From assembly GCF_030269365.1 (NCBI RefSeq), contig NZ_BSTF01000024.1, forward strand, positions 1-62,960: 62,960 bases of DNA, read 5' to 3'. Made by a program: the position numbers and the translations under genes. Source of the DNA: Lentzea sp. NBRC 102530 (lineage in GTDB: Bacteria; Actinomycetota; Actinomycetes; Mycobacteriales; Pseudonocardiaceae). Below, piece by piece: positions 57,756 to 62,960 of this stretch (position 1 is the first letter of the stretch; the number at the start of each line of letters is the position of its first letter). Below the pieces are notes generated by a model. It made no database searches, was not told the origin of the DNA, and saw nothing but the letters and a program-made list of their open reading frames with translations.

Positions 57756-60700
57756 TCATCCACCTCCTTCCACTATCCCGGTCGACACCAGTTCGTCGTC
57801 TCCTGGCATCGCGGTCACCGGCACGTAACCGGTCTGGATCAGCTTGGTACCGCGGCGGGTCACGAGCTGGGCTCGTCCCGGTGGCAGAGTGCGAGGCGCT
57901 GCCTCTCCGAGGAACTTGCCCTCCTCCTTGGGATAGGAGAACAGCAACGCGGGCGTCCCCAGTTCCCACAGCCGACGCAGGACCGGGTCCATCATGGCGC
58001 GGATGCCGTTGGCACTGCTTCGCGCCACGATGAGGTGGAAGCCGATGTGGACTCCCTGTGCCATCAGGGGAAGCAACGACTCCAGCGGCGTGGACATGCC
58101 CATTCCCCCGCTGGAGAACAACTCGTAGTCGTCGACGACGACGAACAGTTGCGGGCCTTCCCACCAGTCACGCCTGCGCAGGCGTTCCGACGAGATGTCC
58201 GGACCAGGCACCCTCTTCTGCAAGGACACGGCGGCCTTGTTCGCCATCTCGGTCAACGCGTCGGACGCCACCACCTGTCCGACGCGGTACTCCTCGGGAA
58301 CCATGCCGTCGAGGTCCCTGCGGGAGTCCGCCACGAGGATCTTCGCCGCGCCCGGCTCGTACCCGGCCACGATCGACCTGATCACGAGCCTCAACGCGTT
58401 GGTCTTCCCGGTTTCCGAGTCTCCCAGCAGGAACAGGTGCGGGATGGTCCCGAAGTCGTGCCACACCGAGTTGAGGCGCTGCTCGTCCTGACCGAGGCAC
58501 ACCTTCAGGTCACCTTCCGGCTTCGGCAGGTCGACCACCGGTAGCTTGGTGGGGAGCAGCCGCACGCCAGGAGCGCTGCGACCAGGCCAGAACGTCCTGA
58601 TCTCCTCCACCACCGACTTCGTCGCGGCGGCGAGGTCCTCCGTGTCGCTCGCGCCGTCCAGGCGCGGCAGGGCGGCGAGGAAGTGGAACCCCGTCGTGGT
58701 GAGGCCGCGTCCCGGCTGGTTCGGCACGGTCGCCGCCTTGCGGCCCTTCACCTCCGACTCCATCGCGTCGCCGAGACGCAGTTCGAACCGGGTGCCGAGA
58801 ACGTCACGCAGCCACGGCCGGATCTCCGACCAGCGAGTAGAGGACACCATCAGGTGGATGCCGAACGACAGTCCCCTGGCCGCGATCTCGGTGAGCGTCG
58901 TCTCCAGGTCGCTGTAGTCCTGGCGCAGGGTGAACCAGCCGTCGATGATCAGGAACACTTCGCCGTGCGGGTCCTGGATTCGCCCTTCCCGCCGTGCGGC
59001 GCGATAGCCGGCCATCGACTCGAACCCGTGCTCGGCGAAGGCGGTTTCCCGCGTCTCCATGACGTTGACGACCTCGGCCACCGTGCGCACCACTCGGTCG
59101 CGTTCCAGACGGGTGGCGATGGAGCCGACGTGCGGAAGGCCGCTGATCGACGTGATGCCGCCGCCACCGAAGTCGAGCCCGTAGAACTGCACCTCGTCAG
59201 GAGTGTGCGTGAGCGCGAGACCGAGGATGAGGGTGCGCAGCAACGTCGACTTGCCGGACATGGGAGCGCCGACGATGCCGACATGACCGTCCGAACCGGA
59301 CAGGTCCGCGATGAGAAGGTCACGCATCTGCTCGTAGGGCAGGTCGACGAGTCCCGCGGGAACGCGAAGCCGTCCACGGGCGGTGTCGTCGTCGACGATC
59401 ATGCCGAGCTCGGGATGCGGCACGATGCTCGGCAGCAGCGAGTCGAGGGTCGGCGACTCCGCGAGAGGCGGCAGCCACACCTGGCGTGCGGCAGGCCCCA
59501 CGCCTTCCAGCCGGCCGATGAGTACGTCCGCCAGGCTCGGCGCGTCCTCAGTTGACTCCTGCTCCTCGCTTTCCTCCTCGTCCTGTGGGGACTCGGGCTC
59601 TGCGATCACGATCTCGTGCGCACGCGGGCTCGGCTGGGTGTAGAACGGCACGATCTCGGTCGCGGCCAGTTCCGTCGGACTCCTGTCCCCCGATGGAGCC
59701 GTGGTGAGGCAGGGGCCCGACACGTAGGCGCCCTTGAACCTGGTGAGCGTGGTGGTGTCGACCTTGAGGTAGCCGTTGCCAGGACCGGAAGGAAGCTCGT
59801 AGGCGTCCGCCACCCCGATGACGCTGCGCGACTCCATCGAGGAGAACGTCCGCAGCGCGACCCGGTAGGAGAGGTGTCCTTCGACCCGATGAATGCGGCC
59901 TTCGTCAAGCCGCTGGGAAGCGAGCAGGAGGTGCACGCCGAGGCTGCGTCCCAACCGGCCTATGGACACGAACAGATCCATGAACTCCGGCTTGGCGCTG
60001 AGCAGTTCGCTGAACTCGTCGACGATCACGACCAGCGTCGGCAACGGCGGCAGCTTGCCACCGTTCAGCCGCGCCTTCTCGTACTCGAAGAGCGACGAAT
60101 AGCCGCTGGCGCGCAGGATCTCTTGGCGGCGGGTCATCTCGCCGTTGAGCGAGTCCTGCATCCTGTCGACCAACGGCAGCTCGTCCGCGAGGTTCGTGAT
60201 CACCGCGGACGTGTGCGGCAGGCGGTCCATGCCGATGAAGGTGGCACCGCCCTTGAAGTCCACCAGGACGAGGTTGAGGACCTCCGACGAGTGCGTGGCG
60301 GCCAGACCGCACACCAGGGTGCGCAGCAGCTCGCTCTTTCCGGAGCCGGTCGCGCCGATCAGCATTCCGTGCGGCCCCATGCCGCCCTGCGCGGATTCCT
60401 TGAGGTCGAGCTCGACCACGTCGCCGGACTCCGTGACGCCGATCGGGACCTGAAGCCGCGCCCGCTGGGGCGACTTCTGCCGCCACTGGCCTTGCACGTC
60501 GAACGTGTGCACGTCACGGATGCCCAGCAGCGTGGTCAGCTCGAAGTCGTTGTCGAACGGAAGATCGGCGACGTCGACCGTGCCACCTGTCCGTTTCGGT
60601 GCGAGCAGACGCGCGAGTGTGTCGGTCTGAGCCAAGGTCAGCACGTCGCTCGTGGCGGAGCCGGTCTCACCTCCCGCCGGGAAGGTGACCTCTCCGTCAC

Positions 60701-61784
60701 GGCAGGTCAACCGGAGAACCTTCTCCCCGCCTGGCAGCGCGCCCGTGGCGTCGAGCAGTACCGTGTTGCGCAGCCCCGGTCCGAACAGCGGCGAATGCTC
60801 GGGAATCGTGGCGAGGTGCGCCACGATCACGATCAGTGGTTCCGCCACTCCCGGCAGCGCGCTCTTGTCGTGGTCACCGCGTTCGAGCACCTCGGTGCCG
60901 AGCAGATCGAGCAACTCGTCGTGGTCGCAGGTCAGCATCCGCAGCGGACCGGCGGCGTCTCTGGCCTCCGGGTGGGCGCTGTGCGGCAACCACTTGACCC
61001 AGTCCCATTCAGCCTGGCTGGACGGTGAGGTGAGCACGGCGACGCGCAGTTCGTCTGGAGCGTGGAAGACCACCATCTGAGCGATCATGGAACGCAGCAG
61101 GGCCGCGGCTTCTTCTCGCTCGCCCGCGAACTCGATGCTCGTGAAGCTCCGCAGCCCGACGGAGACCGGGATACCGGTCACGGTCCGGTAGGTCTCGGCG
61201 AACCGGCGCAGCGAGATCGCCGACAGCGGTTCCAGGTCCTCGATCGGCTTGGTGGACGGTGGTGTGAAGGTCATGGCCGCCTGCTGGCTGCCGAGCCCGA
61301 TCCTCACTCTGCCGAAGTCGTCGTGACTGCCGCGCCGCTCCCACAGGCGCGGACTGCCGGCGAGCGACCACAACCAGGACGGATCGGGGTGGTTCCACAT
61401 GACGGCGGCGCGCTGCTGGTTGCCCGCCTCTCGTGCCCTGCGGCGTAGCTGGCTGATGTAACGCAGGTAGTCACGCCGCTCCGAGTTGAGTTTGCCCTTG
61501 CGGTCGGCGCCGCCGCGCACCAGCTGACCGATCGCCATCGCCACCATGCCGAGGCCCATCGCACCGGACATGATCAGGATGAACGGCCCGCCGGAGGCAG
61601 GACCGGACGAGAAGACCAGGACCATCGCCACCGGGGCGATCGCCATCGGCAGGAACGTCAGCACCGAGGAGAGGTCACGCGGGGCAGGCTCCGGCATCAC
61701 CGGGGGTTCCTGCAACTCCTCCTCGCCCTCCGGCATCGCGGGCCCCTCGGCGCGAAGACCGCGTCGCACGGTGAAGGTGCTCAT
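57756..61784 (-). CDS. eccC: Type VII secretion ATPase EccC (fused EccCa/EccCb)
   Basis: 1,342 residues. The N-terminus contains two membrane spans (VLTFLPMAIAPVAMVLVFSS and FILIMSGAMGLGMVAMAIG). Three FtsK/SpoIIIE ATPase domains follow, with Walker A GATGSGKSELL near 476, GAPMSGKSTLL near 836 and GDSETGKTNAL near 1118; all three lysines are kept. The first domain also has VVIVDEFSELL (Walker B). It is a single-chain EccC as in Actinobacteria outside Mycobacterium ESX-1. It drives export of WXG100 and LXG-type substrates, which bind the last domain. Its ATG overlaps the stop of the repeat protein (ATGA). Confidence 0.96.
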   Translation of the reverse strand: MSTFTVRRGLRAEGPAMPEGEEELQEPPVMPEPAPRDLSSVLTFLPMAIAPVAMVLVFSSGPASGGPFILIMSGAMGLGMVAMAIGQLVRGGADRKGKLNSERRDYLRYISQLRRRAREAGNQQRAAVMWNHPDPSWLWSLAGSPRLWERRGSHDDFGRVRIGLGSQQAAMTFTPPSTKPIEDLEPLSAISLRRFAETYRTVTGIPVSVGLRSFTSIEFAGEREEAAALLRSMIAQMVVFHAPDELRVAVLTSPSSQAEWDWVKWLPHSAHPEARDAAGPLRMLTCDHDELLDLLGTEVLERGDHDKSALPGVAEPLIVIVAHLATIPEHSPLFGPGLRNTVLLDATGALPGGEKVLRLTCRDGEVTFPAGGETGSATSDVLTLAQTDTLARLLAPKRTGGTVDVADLPFDNDFELTTLLGIRDVHTFDVQGQWRQKSPQRARLQVPIGVTESGDVVELDLKESAQGGMGPHGMLIGATGSGKSELLRTLVCGLAATHSSEVLNLVLVDFKGGATFIGMDRLPHTSAVITNLADELPLVDRMQDSLNGEMTRRQEILRASGYSSLFEYEKARLNGGKLPPLPTLVVIVDEFSELLSAKPEFMDLFVSIGRLGRSLGVHLLLASQRLDEGRIHRVEGHLSYRVALRTFSSMESRSVIGVADAYELPSGPGNGYLKVDTTTLTRFKGAYVSGPCLTTAPSGDRSPTELAATEIVPFYTQPSPRAHEIVIAEPESPQDEEESEEQESTEDAPSLADVLIGRLEGVGPAARQVWLPPLAESPTLDSLLPSIVPHPELGMIVDDDTARGRLRVPAGLVDLPYEQMRDLLIADLSGSDGHVGIVGAPMSGKSTLLRTLILGLALTHTPDEVQFYGLDFGGGGITSISGLPHVGSIATRLERDRVVRTVAEVVNVMETRETAFAEHGFESMAGYRAARREGRIQDPHGEVFLIIDGWFTLRQDYSDLETTLTEIAARGLSFGIHLMVSSTRWSEIRPWLRDVLGTRFELRLGDAMESEVKGRKAATVPNQPGRGLTTTGFHFLAALPRLDGASDTEDLAAATKSVVEEIRTFWPGRSAPGVRLLPTKLPVVDLPKPEGDLKVCLGQDEQRLNSVWHDFGTIPHLFLLGDSETGKTNALRLVIRSIVAGYEPGAAKILVADSRRDLDGMVPEEYRVGQVVASDALTEMANKAAVSLQKRVPGPDISSERLRRRDWWEGPQLFVVVDDYELFSSGGMGMSTPLESLLPLMAQGVHIGFHLIVARSSANGIRAMMDPVLRRLWELGTPALLFSYPKEEGKFLGEAAPRTLPPGRAQLVTRRGTKLIQTGYVPVTAMPGDDELVSTGIVEGGG

Positions 61785-62960
61785 TCGATCACCCCCAGCG
61801 TCGTGGGCCTCAGCCCGCCGGCCCAGGCTCCGTCATCCTGCTTGAGCAGGTCGACCGCCCTGCGTTCCTTCTCCTCGGTCTCCTCGTCCTGCGTTCCCTC
61901 GTCCTCTGGCAGGTCCTCGTCGCCGGTCGGCGCTTCGGCGCACCCCTCTCCCGGCTCAGCCTTGAACGGTCGTGGCACGTAGTCGCTGGCGTCGAACCGG
62001 CCAGGCGAGGATTCCGCATTGCCGTTATGGCGCGAAGCGTGGCTCACTCCGCGCTCCCACACGGTCGACTCCCGGAGCGTGTAGTCCGGAGTGGAGGCTT
62101 CCCTGTCAGCCTCCTTGGTACGTCCCTTCAGCAAGGCGGAGGCCGAGGCAAGACCGAGCAGGCCGGCGCCGACCTCCCATGCAGAGAAGTCCTCGTCGTC
62201 CCCTGCCGGACGGACGACGGCTACCCGGTCCGGTGGGGGCGTGGACACGGGGTCGGGCACGAATGGGGTCTCGATGGGCGCACCGGGACGCACGTCGATA
62301 CCGGCACCGGCACCGGGAAGGCCGACGGCTCGCCTCTCTTCTCTTTGCTCGTCCAACTCAGGCGTCACGGGGGTGACCGGATCGAGGTAGGGGTCGAGGT
62401 GCGACGCGATCCACTCCGGCAGCACCGCGTCCTCGCCGGACCGCGTCAGGGGTTCCGTGTTGCGCTGCGGCGGCTCACCCGAGCGTCCCGAGTTGACCGG
62501 AGGCAAGCCCAGAGGCAGGGAGGGAACGATGCCGGGCATGGGAGCCAGGTCGTTCGCCGCCAGCGAAGACCAGGACTGTCGCTCTCCCGGCGTCTCCGCA
62601 GCCCCACCCGGATCACCAAAACCAGACGGAACCTCACCCTTCCAAGGCTCCACCTCACCACCCAACAGACCCGACGCATCCGGCCGATCCCCACCAGCAC
62701 CACCAGAACCACCCGGCGACATCGGCGGAGCCATCGGCGGCATCATCGGCATACCACCCGACTGACCAGAAGAAACCGCACCCTCCACAACAGACGGAGA
62801 CCACGCCTCACGATCACCAGGCCGCTCGGCAACCCCACCCGGATCACCAAAACCAGACGGAACCTCACCCTTCCAAGGCTCCACCTCACCACCCAACAGA
62901 CCCGACGCATCCGGCCGATCCCCACCAGCACCACCAGAACCACCCGGCGACATCGGCGGA
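61781..62960 (-). CDS. Gly/Pro-rich repeat protein of the type VII secretion operon, 5' end off-window
   Basis: The frame is open to the right edge, so the start is missing. The visible 390-odd residues begin with two copies of a 77-aa unit: SPGGSGGAGGDRPDASGLLG, EVEPWKGEVPSGFGDPGG, then a variable part ending in GGMPMMPPMAPP. A Pro-rich middle, a weak hydrophobic stretch (EVGAGLLGLASASALL) and an acidic tail (TGDEDLPEDEGTQDEETEEK) follow. The GGMPMMPPM type of low-complexity segment is typical of type VII-associated PPE-like or EspG-independent substrates in Pseudonocardiaceae. First visible gene of the operon, coupled to EccC. Probably a substrate or accessory protein. Confidence 0.72.
   Translation of the reverse strand, partial: PPMSPGGSGGAGGDRPDASGLLGGEVEPWKGEVPSGFGDPGGVAERPGDREAWSPSVVEGAVSSGQSGGMPMMPPMAPPMSPGGSGGAGGDRPDASGLLGGEVEPWKGEVPSGFGDPGGAAETPGERQSWSSLAANDLAPMPGIVPSLPLGLPPVNSGRSGEPPQRNTEPLTRSGEDAVLPEWIASHLDPYLDPVTPVTPELDEQREERRAVGLPGAGAGIDVRPGAPIETPFVPDPVSTPPPDRVAVVRPAGDDEDFSAWEVGAGLLGLASASALLKGRTKEADREASTPDYTLRESTVWERGVSHASRHNGNAESSPGRFDASDYVPRPFKAEPGEGCAEAPTGDEDLPEDEGTQDEETEEKERRAVDLLKQDDGAWAGGLRPTTLGVIE
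62602..62960. repeat. Direct repeat, period 231 bp, in the Gly/Pro-rich gene
   Basis: At least 128 bases are identical between 62602-62729 and 62833-62960, a period of 231 bp (77 codons); the second copy is cut by the window edge. In this segment codons end in T or A (GGT, GAT, TTT, CCT) much more than in neighbouring genes, so the repeat has its own codon signature. Confidence 0.88.

Overview
The window is GC-rich DNA with G/C-ending codons throughout. It carries an SsgA-family protein, large SARP regulators, a type VII secretion operon and several RiPP loci. Together these point to a filamentous actinomycete, most plausibly Pseudonocardiaceae (Lentzea, Saccharothrix or Amycolatopsis-like). 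The genus is inference; there is no rRNA or marker gene here. No tRNA, rRNA or CRISPR array was recognised.

Left arm (1-4.7 kb): a cut-off secreted protein, a divergent DUF574-type methyltransferase-like protein, a lipoprotein, a TetR-SGNH hydrolase operon with a candidate operator, and an unrecognised protein.

RiPP region (4.77-16.2 kb): two peptide-modifying loci lie back to back on the plus strand. The first has a 33-aa peptide, a radical SAM/SPASM-like enzyme, a 37-aa peptide translationally coupled to it, and two coupled M16B peptidase-like proteins, one with an intact HxxEH site and one without. A terminator and a perfect G-quadruplex tract follow. The second has a TrmB/LuxR-type regulator, a 21-aa peptide with its own terminator, a class III lanthipeptide synthetase, two nearly identical precursors ending in the labionin motif SxxSxxC, an MFS exporter and an FAD/NAD(P)-binding protein. 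I recognise the class III locus. I do not recognise the peptides of the radical SAM locus. The active/inactive protease pair could serve either system.

16.3-22.7 kb: a DUF1996-DUF305 secreted pair with a perfect 18-bp inverted repeat inside the second gene, a Panacea (DUF4065)-Fic toxin-antitoxin module, a divergent MarR/SDR pair with two matching operators, and a DauR-like regulator coupled to a broken ornithine-cyclodeaminase-like gene.

22.7-28.6 kb: a decayed, locally AT-richer tract with IS1182-like and IS5-like transposase remnants, gene fragments, one secreted beta-trefoil protein, a small membrane protein and a Cys-rich ORF.

28.7-44.6 kb: a Cys-rich small protein with an SsgA-like protein, then a prenyl-aromatic biosynthetic region. 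It has two giant convergent SARP-ATPase regulators, a LuxR regulator with a degenerate receiver, a CloQ/NovQ-like ABBA prenyltransferase behind a perfect 20-bp palindrome, a CloR-like class II aldolase-fold oxygenase, a P450, a flavin monooxygenase and two CUT1-type permeases. The CloQ/CloR pair suggests 3-dimethylallyl-4-hydroxybenzoate (aminocoumarin ring A) or a relative. No aminocoumarin core genes are visible.

45-63 kb: a small secreted protein, an XRE-NB-ARC-TPR regulator and a second beta-trefoil protein run plus-strand. Facing them is a tightly overlapping minus-strand type VII secretion operon: a repeat-bearing Gly/Pro-rich protein cut by the right edge, EccC, EccD, EccB, an 867-aa protein of unknown function and a beta-helix fused to an EccA-like AAA ATPase. 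EccE, MycP and Esx substrates are not in the window.
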